From: an uncultured Mycoplasmatota bacterium
GTDB taxonomy: Bacteria; Bacillota_I; Bacilli_A; RF39; UBA660
NCBI GenBank assembly: GCA_946498375.1
Contig: CAMMOI010000005.1
Location: forward strand, 1 to 50,487
DNA: 50,487 nt
Direction: 5' to 3'
This document shows, in pieces, positions 50,483 through 50,487 of this stretch. The notes under the pieces are model-generated. The model was given only the letters and a program-made list of their open reading frames with translations. It was not told where the DNA came from and made no database searches. The position numbers and the translations under genes were made by a program. Each line of letters opens with the position of its first letter. Positions within the stretch are counted from its first letter, which is position 1.

Positions 50483-50487
50483 ATCAT

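Noticed and set aside
1-50487. CRISPR arrays, rRNA genes, prophage or plasmid functions
   Set aside because: No regularly spaced repeats, rRNA-like stretches, phage structural genes or replication genes were seen; the only mobile element is the IS.

Overview
The window is AT-rich DNA from a walled, low-GC Gram-positive bacterium, most likely an uncultured gut-type member of the Bacilli. Four things point there. The translation table is standard: smpB ends on TGA and Trp is TGG, which argues against a Mycoplasma-type code. Firmicute gene orders are present (eno-secG-rnr-smpB, cdaA-cdaR, yvcK-whiA, ftsE-ftsX-M23 hydrolase). A lipoteichoic-acid-synthase-type enzyme and LCP protein imply wall polymers. 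A gerQ spore-coat gene implies spore-forming ancestry. The genus cannot be fixed from sequence alone.

Layout. 1-9.5 kb is a surface glycan locus: a glycosyltransferase cut by the left edge, a polyprenyl-phosphate-type GT2, two paralogous polytopic GT-C-like proteins and a DUF2142 protein, interrupted by a complete-looking IS3/IS150-type insertion sequence (3000-4438). 9.6-11.4 kb holds an L,D-transpeptidase and a methyltransferase gene broken by two in-frame stops. 11.4-18.8 kb holds gerQ (reverse strand), yitT, the ftsE-ftsX-M23 hydrolase division set, a class B PBP and mraY. 18.9-27.9 kb is mixed: a PUA/ASCH-like protein, a P-type cation ATPase, an LtaS-like enzyme, a DUF1848 protein, tRNA-Thr(CGU), an unknown protein and a zinc dehydrogenase. 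27.9-35.5 kb is housekeeping: enolase, SecG, RNase R, SmpB, the c-di-AMP synthase CdaA and its regulator CdaR. 35.5-50.5 kb is an envelope-rich region: a LolA/GerS-like lipoprotein, a lectin-like surface protein, YvcK-WhiA, a fused cell-wall hydrolase, an LCP-PASTA protein, a dockerin-bearing glucosaminidase beside a membrane protein with a cohesin-like domain, a thioredoxin-like protein, an S41 protease and a DUF402 protein.

How they work together. Most of the window builds or remodels the envelope. GT2 at 2052 plausibly makes the lipid-linked sugar used by the GT-C proteins; MraY makes lipid I; the PBP and L,D-transpeptidase cross-link wall; FtsEX with the M23 hydrolase, the NlpC/P60-SGNH fusion and the glucosaminidase cut it; LtaS and LCP proteins add polymers.

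Most promising for novelty are the dockerin-glucosaminidase/cohesin-like membrane protein pair (44553-47732), which looks like a one-hydrolase surface docking system, and the VirB2-like/NlpC-P60/SGNH triple fusion (40794-42344). Smaller points are an IS hairpin that hides the transposase ribosome binding site, a methyltransferase frame interrupted twice by TAA, and variant residues in CdaA and the P-type ATPase. Transcription units are closely packed: terminators often overlap stop codons, and many promoters rely on an extended -10 element of the TGTTATAAT type.
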